Below are positions 46,152 to 58,429 of a stretch of 64,000 bases of DNA, in pieces. This DNA comes from Dryocosmus kuriphilus. Taxonomy: Eukaryota > Arthropoda > Insecta > Hymenoptera > Cynipidae. The notes under the pieces were generated by a model. That model was not told the DNA's origin. It saw only the letters and a list, made by a program, of their open reading frames with translations, and searched no databases. The translations under genes were made by a program, and so were the position numbers. Within the stretch, counting starts at the first letter, position 1. Every line of letters starts with the position of its first letter. The stretch is from the NCBI GenBank assembly GCA_038277395.1, contig CM076190.1, forward strand, positions 230,302,082 through 230,366,081. The letters run 5' to 3'.

Positions 46152-46870
46152 TCAATCCGCCCTCCTGTACGATCTTACATCGAGAATGCTTGTATGACGT
46201 CTTCTGTCAATTGAAACGTGATCAAGCTGATTGTGAGTGATAGCGTCTGGTGATGTCCAAGTGGTCTTATGTATATTTTTGTGCTTGAAATATGTGCTTC
46301 TTCTGACAACGAGTTCCTTTGAAGCTGCAAAGCTTGTTACTCTAGGTTGATGATCATTACTGACCTCATGCAAGATTGCTGTCCCTATTGTAGGTCTATA
46401 CATCGGTTTTTTTCCAATTTTCGCGTTAAAATCTTCCAATAGTATTTTTGCGTCAAACGTCGAGATCTTGTCGAAAACTTGTTCAATTGTTTCGTAAAAT
46501 AGATCTTTAGTATCTTCGTCTTTTTTCTCGGTGGGACAGTGCACATTGATTAACACGTGTTTGAAGAAATTACCCTTTTGTACAATATATGATAAACGGT
46601 CGTTAATAAATTGTATATCGATAAGCGCTTGTGCCAATCGCTTATTAATAAGAAAATCGGTCACCAGTCTGCGTCCTTTAGCTCCCCCGATGTAAAAGGT
46701 GTAATTATCCTTAGAAATCGGTTCGCGTTCGCCCGGCCAGGACGTTTCTTGAAGTGTTATTATATCGATACCGTATCTCTTGCTATTTCAATGAGTTCGC
46801 CAAATCCGAAAGTATGTAGACTACCAGCGGTTAGAGTTCTCGCTTTTAAATTTTTTATTCAACTTGTTTG
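46152..46870 (-). pseudogene. LINE B endonuclease
   Basis: Minus strand. An ETSWPGER region near 46740 is followed by FINDRLSYIV, NVHCPTEKKDEDTKDLFYE, KILLEDFNAKIGKK (usually G-D-F-N-A), THNQLDHVSID and a DVRSYRRAD end at 46152. This is the exonuclease/endonuclease/phosphatase fold that nicks target DNA. The E in place of G is one of several signs of decay. Frames change near 46670 and 46780. Confidence 0.8.
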
Positions 46871-47484
46871 ATTTTGGAAGCTATCCATGATAGTTTCAAG
46901 AAAATCCGCACATTAGAGATCCTTCTCTGATCGCAGGTGAGTCAACCGCCCATTAGTGATAACCCCCATACCTCCCGAGGTCTAAGTATGGAGGCTTTCC
47001 GACTTTGACAAGGACCATGTCAACTTGTCGTCAGACACATTACGGCTTCACCCTCGTAGCCTGATGTCCGCCTGCAAGGCAGTGCGCCACACTGACAACA
47101 GTACCACGTTGACACTAGAGGCGAATTATTTCACACATGCCTTCAGCCATTGTCATCGCTGCGGTGGCCAATAGGGCAGCAAGTTATTTCCCTCGCAATT
47201 TTTTGGCTTTGTTGCGCGTAATGTTTCTAGGTGGATACATGATGCGACACGGCCCGACGGAACCCTACTATTGCGTATGGACGCGAAAGGGTGAGTTTTC
47301 CCAACCCATGGCTGTCATGTATTTTCTACCAGTTGGGCTGACCACACCCACGGCTGGCTCCTATCGGCTGTCCGCGACTGCTTATTATTGTATTCGCAGT
47401 TAACCTCAAGGGCCGTTCCTCTATCCACAACCTGAGGACGCGCTACGTAGTGGTGATAGGACCCACCCAGCAGCCACAATAATC

Positions 47485-47833
47485 TTGGAGATACAAATAT
47501 ATACTTTTTGAGATGTTGTTTTGCTTTCTCATTCATAATCAATCCAACGCCTTGGCTAGCACACAAATTATTTCTTGACCAAAGCGCGATTCCGCAGTTT
47601 TCTGTATTCGCTATTTCACATCCTTCCTTCTTTGTTTCAGGTACACATAAGATATCTAACTTGCTAATGCGCATCGTATTGAGCGATTCCTTCATTTCGT
47701 AATCATTCACACCTCCAGCATTCCGAACAGCCATTCTCCATTCATCGCCTAAAATTATTCCAGTGGCATACCTTTTATCATTAGGAGCATCAATCCAATC
47801 ATCCGAGGCTAAATCTTTGTTTATATTATTCAT
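47485..47833 (-). pseudogene. LINE family A, copy 2, 5' part (endonuclease start)
   Basis: Minus strand. MKESLNTMRISKLDILCVPE is the E-T-containing start of the endonuclease, followed by GIALWSRNN, QGVGLIMNEKAKQHLKKY and VSPRLLW. The frame is cut at 47485 by LINE B and resumes at 42870. The true 5' end may lie slightly beyond 47833. Confidence 0.75.
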
Positions 47834-48499
47834 TGCGTGACGTTTGCACCCAACTTTTAACTACAAGCGAAGAATGTGTTCCAAAATTGAAATTCATTGT
47901 CTAAAATATATAGCTAATTCGTCATAATGTGGCATGTGTAGTCACGACGTCAGTCCCATACCAGAAAACTTCGGTCATTAGAAAGGAGAGAGGAAAGGAA
48001 TGGAATGGATGCAAAGGCAAAACAAACGAGGTCAGACACAAATAAAATAAACAAATAAAAATGAATTCATTTGAAAAATTGAATAAAAATAAAATATTAA
48101 TAAAATAAGAAGCAGTGAACTTTAATATTGCAAGACTGATACTTCATTTTTTAAAATAAAATATGCACGATAAATAGAGGTAAAAACGACTGTAAAATAA
48201 GTGGCTCTGGCATTTCTCAGATATTTTCCAGTCATTTTGCTTCGGCAGGGTTTCATTCAATTTTAATGAACAGCGATTATTTACAATCATATCAGTTACT
48301 TTGTAATGAATATTTATTGGCCAGGAACGCGTGAATAAATGAAGGTAAAATACTCGTAAACTAAGTGTGTAAATCATTCAGTTGGAGATGGTACCGTATA
48401 TTATATTTAAAAGTTTTACAGTGTTGCTTTCTCATTGTTTCAAGAAAGTTAAAACGGGTAAAAAATGGTATACAAGTATGCTGACATGTGTATAATTCG
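47834..48499. other. AT-rich spacer
   Basis: No coding or repeat signal recognised. Confidence 0.45.
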
Positions 48500-48660
48500 C
48501 TTTTGGCTGAGATTTTTGAACATGGTAAAAGCAAAAAAAGACGAGGAAAAGAAAGAGAAGGAAGAGGATTTGGTTAATTGTCTTCTTTTTCCCTCCCTTT
48601 TTTGTTTCCTCTCTTTTTGAATTTCGCTAAAAAGACTCTTTCAAATTTTTTATCCAAATT
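48500..48660 (+). repeat. Fragment of the Penelope 3' repeat
   Basis: Matches 63490-63650 and the inverse of 58770-58900: an A/G-rich stretch (AAAAGAAGACGAGG-like), then CTTCTTTTT and CCCTCC, then TTTCAAATTTTTTA. Confidence 0.6.
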
Positions 48661-48954
48661 TGAACAGATAGCTGCCTTCTTTATCTTTTACCAACCCTTC
48701 ATTTCAATGTTGATGTTGGACGTTAAAAAAGGTCTTTGGATTTAGATACTCTCTAAATCTGTTTAATCTAAATGCATATTAACAGGTGCTTAAAATTTGA
48801 ACAATGATTGAATGCTTTATGCTTACAACAAATTAGACATTAGGGTTTCTTTAACTTCTAACATTTTTTTTTTTAGAAATTGAAGAACCAGTCCAAAATG
48901 AAATTTGTAATCTAAAATTTAACAAGTATTGAAAACAAAGTAACATATTTTTTT
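48661..48954. other. AT-rich spacer
   Basis: Nothing recognised. Confidence 0.4.
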
Positions 48955-49492
48955 GAATTTGAATGGCACTTGTTATGGAATATTCAATTCGCATATTGAA
49001 AGTTCAAAAGCACGAGATTAAAAATCAGTTTGTCTTGTGAAAATTTTAATTTTGATTTCATTAAAAGTCTTTATATATTCACTTTTTTCATTTCTTTTTC
49101 AAATTTTACAAAAGTGAAAATTTTAGGTGTCTCCTTTTCAACGATAAACTCGATTTTTTAAATTCTTGTCGCAAACAAATTTATTCTCCATGAAAATTAT
49201 TCATTTTCTCAATTTCTTAAAATTCGGGACTAACAAAAAATAACGCAAGAATAAATATCGAATACACGGCTTCCGGTTCCGGTACAGAAAAGTGAATTAC
49301 GCGTCTTTATACTGTGCTATCTGTTTTGGTTTTGACGACGGGTGTGGAGGTGTGATTGAGGTGAAAGGCGATAAGGGAGATAAGTATAATGAAATGGTTG
49401 TGGTAGTGTGGGGAAGTTGTTTTGTAAAGTTAAAAGAGTTGAAACAAAAGTCGAAAGTGAGAGTTTAGAGATCAGCTACGGAGGTCGGAAAA

Positions 49493-50617
49493 GTGAGAGG
49501 GAAGATAAGGGATAGCAGTTCGGTACGTTACACCAGCATGTTTACAATAAGGAGTCCAATAGGGGCCAGTAGAGGGCAGCAGCAGATATATAACCTCGGT
49601 GTTGATGAGCTCATTGTGTCCGCCGAAACAGGGAGGGGTAAGGGTGACGCTAGGGATAGTACTGATGATGGAGATAAGCAGCTTACTATGCCGGGAAAAT
49701 TTGTGAGGGGTGAGAAGGAAGGGGGACTCGCAGACAGAAGGAATCGGGGTAGACCGTCAAATCGGGAACTGGTTAGTAGATCGAGATCTAGCAGTTTAGG
49801 ATCGAAACAAGTTCTTATCAAGTGGGGGCAGGGAGGGGGGTTACCGGATAAAAGCGATGAGGGGGAGAAGACAGAAGATAGCGAATATCAAGGGAAGAAA
49901 GAGGGAATGAACAGGGAGAAGAGAAATTGCTAAAAAGTCTTAAGAAAAAGTCTCCACCGGAGAGAGATAACGCAAAAAGGAAAGTCGCTCTAGAGAATCT
50001 GGAAAGTCTCATTAAAGGGTTTAGAGAGAAAACTAACCGCAGTCTAAATGCCATGCAAGAGAGAGGGGATGAGGTCTGGGTGGAAATGTGGAAAGTTAGA
50101 GAAAAGTGGAAAGAATGGCATCTGGCGTGGCGGTAAGAAAAATAGAAGGTTTGGAAACAGTTGGGGGATATCGGGAAGAAGCAAAGAATGCGTGAGAAAG
50201 AGACAAAACTTTATATGGAAAGGTTAGAAGAAAGAGCGAGAAACCTAGAATGTAAGTCTGAGGACAGAAAGAAAGTGGATGAAAGGGTAAGAGAAGGAGA
50301 GAAGATAAAAGAATTGAATGAGAATGTTATCCTAGAAAATGTGGGAATGAAAACATGATTGAGAGAATTAGAGAGGAGAATGGAAACAGAAGAGACGACG
50401 ACGAACGTAGTATAAATATAGTGATTCGAGAAATGAAAGTGGATAGTGAATCAGGAGGAGAAGAAGTGGAAAGGTTGTTAGGGGAAATTGGGATAAAGGA
50501 GCATGTGGGAGAGGTAAACGGATTGGGAAGGAAAAATAAAGGTAAATCGAGTGTATATATAGTGAAAGTGGGACGTGAGTCAGAAAATGATGATATTATG
50601 AGAAAAAATAAATCTTA
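49493..50617 (+). pseudogene. LINE C ORF1-like protein
   Basis: 49493-49933 starts with a Gly/Ser/Arg-rich, probably disordered region with SRSRSSSLGSKQ. The following pieces (49927-50136, 50161-50358, 50355-50618) are highly charged with coiled-coil character (KKQRMREKETKLYMERLEER, then KVDERVREGEKIKELNE). They end in a domain like IVIREMKVDSESGGEEVERL and KGKSSVYIVKVGRE, which resembles the RNA-recognition-like part of LINE ORF1 proteins. ORF1 proteins bind element RNA. The pieces are separated by stops and frame changes. Confidence 0.6.
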
Positions 50618-50979
50618 AGCGGGAGGGAAGATAGGATGGAGGAGGATATAACGTAGAATAAAAGAAGAAGACAGTGGATGATGAAATACAGAGCATGGAG
50701 TGAAACAATGAAAGGGAACACGGTATGGATAGGGAAAGACAGGATGTGGGTAAAGGGTAATGTGTGGATGTGGGATGAAGAGCAGGACAAATTGTCTGAA
50801 GTGTATAGGGAGGGTACATGGCGACGAGGGCAAGAAACAAAGATTAGTGGTAGAAGGGAGGAGATAATGGAAACAGCAGAGGGTGAAAGGAAAAAAGGAG
50901 GAAAAAGGCGAAGCAACGGGGGTTCCAAAAAAACAGGTAGGGGGCGTGAAAAAGAAAGAAGGGAGAAAGGAAGGAAAAA

Positions 50980-51770
50980 AGAAACGAGAGTGTCGTTTTG
51001 GAATGTATCAGGTCTAATGAGTGAAGATGAAGGATTCTGGGAAGAGGTGAAGAAATGGGATGTAGTGACGTTTCGTGAAACCTGGGTAGATGAGAAGGAT
51101 TGGAGGAGGGTGAAGGGGAAGATACCCAAGGGATATATATGGAAGATGCAAGAGGCAAAGAAAAAAATGGTAAAGGTAAGAAAGAAAAGGGGGCATGGTT
51201 TCAGGAGTAAGGAATGAATTGTTAGGGGAAGAGAGAACAGAAATATAATTTTAGGAAAAAGATGGAGTAAAGGCGAGAGTGGTGAAGATAGGAAGAAGAA
51301 AGGTGAGGATAGTTTGCATCTGCAGGAGAAGGGGAGAAGAAGACGGTTGGAGTGTGATTAGGAAACGGGTGGCGAAAAAGGATGATGAATTGGTTTTGGT
51401 AGGAGACGACCTGAATGCTTGGACAGGGGAACAGGGAGGGGAAATACGGGATGAAGAGAGTGAGACTTTCAGGAGAAAATCGAAAAACAAACAGATGGAC
51501 CAGGAGGGTAGGACTCTGCTGGAAATTCTGGGAGAAACAGGATGGTTCATTTGTAATAGGAACTCGGTGGGGGGTGAGGAAGGAGAGACAACATTTGCAG
51601 GAAAATGAGAAACAGTAATAGACTACATTGTGGCAGAGTAAAGGATAAGGAGGCTGTTGGAAAGAATGGAAGTAGGGAACGAAATAGAGTCAGAACACTT
51701 CCCGGTGATTGCAACGTTGAAATGTTGGAATGGGAGAAGAGAGGCAAGGAAGAAGGAGGGAGTGACAAGG
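50980..51770 (+). pseudogene. LINE C endonuclease
   Basis: VSFWNVSGLMSEDEGFWEEV, then VTFRETWVDEKDWRRV (catalytic E in the E-T-W motif), GKIPKGYIW, a frame change near 51200, VRIVCICRRRGE, LVLVGDDLNAWTGEQGG (the G-D-x-N motif, here D-D-L-N-A), ETFRRKSKNK, VIDYIVA, and IESEHFPVIATL (S-x-H motif). All main landmarks of the exonuclease/endonuclease/phosphatase fold are visible in three frames. A TGA at about 51606 separates the last two parts. Confidence 0.8.
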
Positions 51771-52319
51771 AAGAAAGCAAAAATGGGCAGGTTGGGAGTT
51801 GATAAAATAATGGAATATACGGAAAGAATGGAAGAAGATAATACTATTATTGAAGAGGGAGAAGGCGTGAATGTGATATTGTGTAAAGGTAAAGCAAAGG
51901 TTAGAGAGAAGATAGTGGAAGAAATTAGGCTAAGTGAGGAGGAAGGAAGGAAGAAAAGAGGGTGGTGGGACGTGGAATGTATAGAGGGTAAAGAACGTAT
52001 GACATTATCATTAAAGAAGTGGAGAAGAGGAGAGATAGACAGAAAGGAATATAATAAAGGCAAAGGGAACACCAGAAATTACTAGATGTGAAAAGACAGG
52101 AGGAGAAGGTGAGGTACATGGAGGAGCTAGAGAAAGCAATAAAGGAAGGAAGAGAATGGGAGGTGATCAATGGAGGGAGGAGTAGATGGAAAGGAATCAA
52201 TGAAGAGATAAGTATGGATGAATGGACAATATACTTCAAGAAATTGTTAGGAGGCGTGGATAGCAAAGTGAAGGGGGAAGGCAGGAATAGCAAGGAGAGA
52301 TGAATGGAAGGAGGAAGGA

Positions 52320-53200
52320 GGTGACCAGAGAGGAGGTGAATCAAGCAATTGAGAAGCTAAAAAGGAACAAGACGACAGGAGAAGATGGAATGGAGAATGA
52401 AGCGTTGAAATTTGTAGGAAGAAGGATTAGAGAAGAGATCTAGGATATATGTACTAGAGTATGGAGAAGAGAAGGCTGGCCCAAGGTGTGGAAAACAGGT
52501 TCGGTAGTTCAGTTATTAAAGAAATGTAAGGGTAGAAAGGTGGAGGATTACAGAGGAATCACTCTCATGGCAGTAACAGATGGAATTTACGCGGAGCTGC
52601 TTAGGAATAGATTAGAAGAACATGTAGAAGAGAAGGGAAGTATTCCACACAATCAAACAGGATTCAGGAAGGGGATAGGAACAATGGATAACATTTTCGT
52701 CCTGAATTATCTAGTCAACAGGAACCTGGGACAGAAAAAAGGAAAGATAGTTTCACTCTTCGTAGATTTTAAGGCAGCTTTCGGCTCGGTAAATAGGTAA
52801 GTTTTGCGGAAGGCAAATTTTATTTAGCATAATGTTAGCAGACCTAGAAGAGAAAATAGAAAAGAATGGTAATGGAGGTACAGTTCTAGGAAATAAAAGA
52901 ATATACTCACTACCGTACGCGGACGATGTGGTGCTTTTAGCAGAGAATTAAAATGGAATGATCTAGCTAATGAAAGGATTCGAAGATTATGGGAGAGAGA
53001 AAGACTTGACACTTAATCTGACGAAGACAAAAATAGTATGTTTCAGGAAGAGAAAGAATGAGGTGAAGTATGCATGAAAGATAAATGGAGAAATGGTAGA
53101 AAAGGTAGAGGAATTTTGTTGTTTAGGATTTTTGTTCGAAGCGGGAGCTGGAAGTGACATTCAGGTGAAAAAAGGGATAAAAATTTCGAGTAAGGTGATG
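52320..53200 (+). pseudogene. LINE C reverse transcriptase, central deletion
   Basis: LKRNKTTGEDGMENEALK near 52359, VVQLLKKCKGRKVEDYRGIT, NQTGFRKGIGTMDNIFVLNY, SLFVDFKAAFGSVNR (palm motif) to 52797. The frame then ends and restarts near 52830 with MLADLEEKIEKN, RIYSLPYADDVVLLAEN (intact catalytic Y-A-D-D near 52910-52940) and CLGFLFEAGAGSD. About 100 residues that should lie between these parts are missing. Confidence 0.85.
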
Positions 53201-56200
53201 GTTCAATTGTGGGGGATTGGAAAAATTATATTCAAAGAGGACTGAAAGATGACATTATGGCTGTTTGACTCACTGGCATGGTCAGTGATGTGTTAGGGAG
53301 TGGAAATATGGATCTGGAAGGAGTACAAGAAGGTAGAAGACATTCAAGAAAGATTTCTGAGATGGGTTATGGGAGTAAGCTGGAACTGCCCAGTCTATAT
53401 GGTGAGAGAAGAAACAGGGAGGGAGAAATTGGTGATAAGGCAGAGAAAAAAGTCTGCAATTTCCAAGAGAAGCTTGAGATTGGTAAGTGTAGCAAAATAG
53501 CACAAGTGTGCCGACAGGAATTAATAAATAGAGAGAGGAGAGGTAACATGGGACACACAAAATGGGAGGAAGAGAGATGGCAAGTTAGAAGGGAATGGAG
53601 AATATGTGACGAGGGGAGGGAATAGCAGAAAATTGAGGGGGAAATGAGTAAGAGGCAGGAAGAGCAGAGGTGGCAAAATATTATAGGTTCATAATATAAT
53701 AAATGATATGAATTTGTAAAGATGGAACGGATGCCAGAGTATTTAGGGAAGTTGAAAAAGGAGTGGAGGTGGACCAGGATGATACGCTTCAGAATGGGTG
53801 AATGCATGAATGAATGTAAATTTTTGGTGAGTGAAGAAATGAAAATATGCAGTGTATGTAGGTATGAAAGGGAATAATGGGAGCACGTGCTGGAGAGGTG
53901 CATAGGTGAAGAGGAAGGGGGAAAGACCCTGGTAGACAAAGTTAGGTGGATACTGAGCGGCTGTGGACAAGGGAAGAACTGAGTTAAGAGCTTAGAAAAG
54001 GAAAGAGAGGATGTATGGGGGAGGAGAAGACCAAAATCGAAATTGAAATATGTACAAGGAAAATTAATATTGCGCGACTTCGTAAAGCTTGAAGAATAAG
54101 GTTAAGAGGAAACGGACGCCCTGGAAGGTCTCGTGCACTTCTTAGATATTAGATAATAGATAGTAAGATAGTATTTAGGAATTTAAGAAATTGTAAATAA
54201 TGAAGCGATACTAGCTTGATATAAGCATAAAGCATAGTGGTTAAGTGAAATTGTAAAGGATGTAAAGGGAACGGAGCCCTCAAACCCGTACGGGAGAGTA
54301 ATAAAGGAATCAAATAACGAATACACAAATTAACAAAAAAGAGAATTGCCCAAAATAAGAATAAGGAATTATAAAATTTCCGAATGTTAAAATAAAGCAA
54401 AGTTTTTAATTATCAAACAAGAAGAATCTCGGTTGATGAAAATAAATATTGAATTAAAAAATAAAATATTTAATTCTGGCACTAATAAAAAATATCGAGA
54501 AAATAATTAGCGAATGTCAAAATTAACCAAAACCAAAATTGCCAGCACAAAAATTGGTGAATTATAAAATTTTGGAGATTTAATATAACGACCAAATTTT
54601 TAATTATAGAAAAATAAATATCTCGAATTATGCATATGACGAATTTAAAAATATCCGATATTAAAACTTAACAAATAATTAAATTTGCTAATTATAACAT
54701 TAGCGAATTAAAAAATTAATGAATTATTAATTTCCCCAAATTCTTAGCCTCCTGAAATTTAAAAATTCCGTAATTTAAAATTATCGATATTGAAAATTGT
54801 TGATATTTTAAATTGACGACAATAAATATTGAATTAAAGAAAAAAATATTCAATTATAGGACTAATAAGAAATAAAAAAAGATTTCAAATAACGACAAAA
54901 TTTTTAATTATCCAAAGATAAAAATCTCTAATTATGAAAATAGCGATTCTAAAAATATCAAAAATTAATTTACCGAATGAAAGAAATTGAGAATTATAAT
55001 ATTAACGAATTGTAAAATTAACGAATAACTAATTTTCCCGAAATTCTTAAATTCCCGAAATTAAAAATTTCCGAAATAAAAAATTCCCGGAATTTAAAAT
55101 TGTCGAAATTCAAAATTATCGATGTTGAAAAGTAACGAAATTAAATATTGAACTAAAAAATAAAATATTTCATTATTTATTAATTAATTTTGAAACAAAT
55201 AATTGCAAAATTTTCAGAAATTAAGAAAATTCCAACAAAAAATTTTGATGAAAAACTCCATAAAATACCTAAATTACTTAGGGATCTTTCTTGGAATTTT
55301 AGACCCCACCCCCCACCTCCTAATAGCCTCATATAATTAAAGGATGAAGCTTATTATAAAACTCGAAGGTCTGTGATATTATCTTATAATTAATAGTTAA
55401 TATTCAATAATTAATATTTTTATGTCGTAATTAATTATTAAATAATATAATTCTTTCAATATTTATTTTCGCCCATTTTAAATATACACAATTTTGTATT
55501 TTGACAATTTCAAATATCGGCCATTTTAAATTTCGGCAATTTAAGAAGCTGGGGGAAATGAATAATTCATTAATTTTATAATGCATTAATATTATAATTC
55601 GCAAATTTTATAATTCATTAAATTTTTATTTGGGATATTTTTAAATTCGTTATTTGCATAAACCGATATTTGTATTTTTTGATAATTTAAAATTTTGTCG
55701 TTACTTTAAATTTTGGAAATTTCAATATTCGTCAATTTTTATTTTCGGAAATTTTTCTTTTTGTTAATTTGTGCATCCAGTATATATTTCTTCGTTATTT
55801 TTTATTAGTCCCATAACTAAATATTTCATTCTTTGATTCAATGCTTATTATCGTCAATTTACATATCGAAAATTTGGATGTTTGACAATTTTAAGTTCTG
55901 GGAATTTAAGAATTTAGAGATAATGAATAATTCCCGTAATTTCATAATATTATATTTCGCAAATTTTAATAATTCGGTGAATTGTAATTTCGGATATTCT
56001 TAAATTTGTTATTTGTGTAAGTCGAGATTTTTACGTTTCGATAATTGAAAATTATATCGCTATTTTAAATTTCGGAAATTTAATAATTCTTCAATTTTTA
56101 TTTTCGAAAATATAATTCTTCGTTAATTTCTATATTCGGTATCTACTTTTTCATTATGTTTAATTAGCCTCTCTATAATTAGTTATTAAATAATTCAATA

Positions 56201-57355
56201 TTTAAGTTTTAGTTCGATATTTATTTTTGTCCATTTTAAATATCGAAAATTTTGAATTTCGGCAATTTTAAATTTCTGCCATTTTAAATTTCAGGAATTT
56301 CAGAATTTGGAGGGAATTAATAATTGGTTAATTTTATATAATCCTTAATATTAATATTCGCAAATTTTATAGTTCGGTAAATTTTTATTTCGGACATTTT
56401 TATTTTTCGATAAGTAAACATTTTGTAATTATTTTAAATTTTGGAAATTTTATAATCCGTCAATTTTCATTTTCGGCAATTCTCTTGTTCGTTGTGTTGC
56501 ACATTTGGTATTTACTTTTTCATTTTTTTATTGGACCCATAATTAAATATTCTATTTTCTATTGCAATATTCATTTTCGTCAATTTTAAATATGGACAAT
56601 TTTAAATTTCTGCAATTTTAAATTTCAAAAACTTTAAATTTTGCGAATTAAAAAAATTTGGGCAAATTAATAATTAATTCATTTTAGAATTTGCTAACAT
56701 TATAATTCGAAAAGCTTATTACTCGGTAAAATTTCATTTCGGATATTTTTAAGTTCGTTATTTGCATAATTCGGTATTCTTATTTCTCGATAATTAATCA
56801 TTTTGTCGTTATTTTAAATTTCGGAACTTCTATAGTTCGTCAGTTTTTATTTCCGGCAATTTTATTGCTCATTAATTTGTATATTCAGTATTTATTTCTT
56901 CGCTATTTTTTATTATTCCCGAATTTAAACAAATGGATAATATTAACAATTTTCATAGAAAATAAATTTGTTTGCGAAAAAAGTTTTTAGAAGGCGAGTT
57001 TTTCATTGAAAGAAACACTTAGAATGTTCATTTTTTTTTAAATTGAAAAAAATGAAAAAAGTGAATATATATACATTTTAATAAATAAAATAGGAATGAA
57101 AAATTGAAAAATTGGAGGCAGCGCGAACCTTAAAGCGCTGTATTGAATTTTCGAAATACGAATTGATTTTTAAACTTTAATTTATTATTATTAATTACTT
57201 ATTTTTATTTATTTATTAAATTCAGTATATTAATTATTTTAATTTATTATATCAATAATTAATTATTTAAATTTTTAAATCGTGATTTTGAATTTTTAAA
57301 ATCCGAATTTAATATTCCATAAGAAGGGTCATTAATATTTCAAAAAAGAATGATG

Positions 57356-57929
57356 TTCAATTTTCAATTCCTGTTGAATTTTATATTATAAAAATTCATG
57401 AAATTTTATTACAATACTTTTGTGTCCGTTAAAAACCTCCAATGCATTTTCCAGAAATTTCACCATAAAATTTCTAACAATATATGAATTTATTTAGGGC
57501 TTTATATATGAATTAAAAGAAGGCTACACAAATGGAATACGTGACAAATAGACTGACTCTAAGCCACCTTCACCAACACAACGTATTTACACGTTATATC
57601 TTCAAAATGAAAAAAAATTGTGTACACAATTAATGCATTTTACCTTCCTTTATTCACGTCTAGATCTTTAGATAAAAAATTGGACTCCAAATATTCATAG
57701 CATTGTTTCAGAAATATTCTTCTAATATTTATTGTAATAATTCTATTTTTTCCACTTCTAGCTTGTACATATGTTATGTTAGTGGGGATGAAATCTGCTG
57801 TTTACAATTTGCGCAATATTGAATTCTAATTCTTTTAGTAAGGATGAAAATGTTACACAATCAATTTATTAAATTTTACCATTTATCACGTATCCCAAAT
57901 CTATAGACTTCTTTGAATTAATATATCTC
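57356..57929. other. AT-rich spacer
   Basis: No gene recognised. Confidence 0.45.
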
Positions 57930-58260
57930 GGTGTCCCTGAATGAAAAATGGGTTAAAATATATATCCGAATAAAATCGAAAGACTAATTGGATTGGATTA
58001 CGCTTTAACAGAATTTTTTAAGTCCGAAAAGAGAAATTCGAGTTCCGTAATGAGCATTTTTTGACCAATGGTTCTCGTTTTCTCCATCGAAGCAATTTTA
58101 AAAAAATAAAAAATTGCATTTCCCGGCCAAATTATGCTAGATAAGAAAAAACTGTGAAAAAGGAGATTTGTTTTCCTCAAAAATACCTACAAATCTGCCT
58201 ATAATATTTTTGAAAGGACGTATATTTTTCATTTTAAACGTGAGCAATATTTATCGACAG
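57930..58260 (-). repeat. Isolated fragment of the 34-40 kb repeat family
   Basis: Contains AATCGAAAGACTAATTGGATTG and a degraded minus-strand frame TRTIGQKMLITELEF that parallels KTITVGQKSLTNGLVL at 34700. The GTC tract is missing. Confidence 0.6.
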
Positions 58261-58429
58261 TCATAGCGCAGGCATTGATTACCCACCTCGAAGGATTTAA
58301 TAAGTAAATATTTAACTCGGGTTGACGCAATTCACACACCAGAACAGTTGAACCAATTATTTTCTAGAACTTTTAATACTAACTAGCTTTTATCTCTTCA
58401 CCTTTCCGAGCAGACACAAAATTTAAAGA

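Larger units (their letters stand above)
42881..47474 (-). mobile_element. LINE family B (RTE-like), inserted into LINE A
   Basis: On the minus strand it runs from 47474 (5') to a TTA/TAA-repeat tail at 42881-42958 (3'). It is flanked by near-identical CCACAAAAAT (42871-42880) and CCACAATAAT (47475-47484), read as the target duplication. Removing it re-joins LINE A coding at PRLLW/ARMKG. Order on the minus strand: 5' untranslated region, endonuclease, linker, reverse transcriptase, C-terminal tail. Without the internal mariner it is about 3.65 kb, close to full length for an RTE-type LINE, but it is broken by many stops. Confidence 0.85.
49268..54317 (+). mobile_element. LINE family C, near full length, with 9-bp target duplication
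   Basis: 5050 bp on the plus strand, flanked by CGAATACAC at 49259-49267 and 54318-54326. Order: 5' untranslated region, ORF1-like coiled-coil protein, endonuclease, reverse transcriptase, cysteine-poor C-terminal tail, and a 3' region ending AGTAATAAAGGAATCAAATAA. It resembles a LINE group I associate with ant and wasp genomes (from memory). Purine-rich codon use (A/G on the plus strand) is striking over 49500-53700. Many stops; a block inside RT is deleted near 52800-52830. Confidence 0.88.
48955..57355. mobile_element. Large foldback element with tandem-repeat arms, split by LINE C
   Basis: The sequence at 48955-49267 plus 54318-55265 is the reverse complement of 55430-57355, with divergence. 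The outer parts (48955-49267 and about 56885-57355) share TTATGGAATATT, CGCAAACAAATTTATT and CATGAAAATT. The inner parts are AT-rich tandem units of about 320-380 bp in opposite orientation on the two sides. Markers: AAATATTGAATTAAA-type text near 54448, 54826 and 55143, and its inverse near 55450, 55835, 56195 and 56560. Each unit is itself built from short AAATTTCGGAAATTT-like words. Long inverted arms with internal tandem repeats are the hallmark of Foldback/Galileo-type elements. No transposase is visible. Confidence 0.75.

Noticed and set aside
50580..52344. Many long minus-strand open frames rich in Ser, Leu, Phe and Pro
   Set aside because: Shadows of the purine-rich LINE C coding strand, which carries the recognisable endonuclease and RT motifs.
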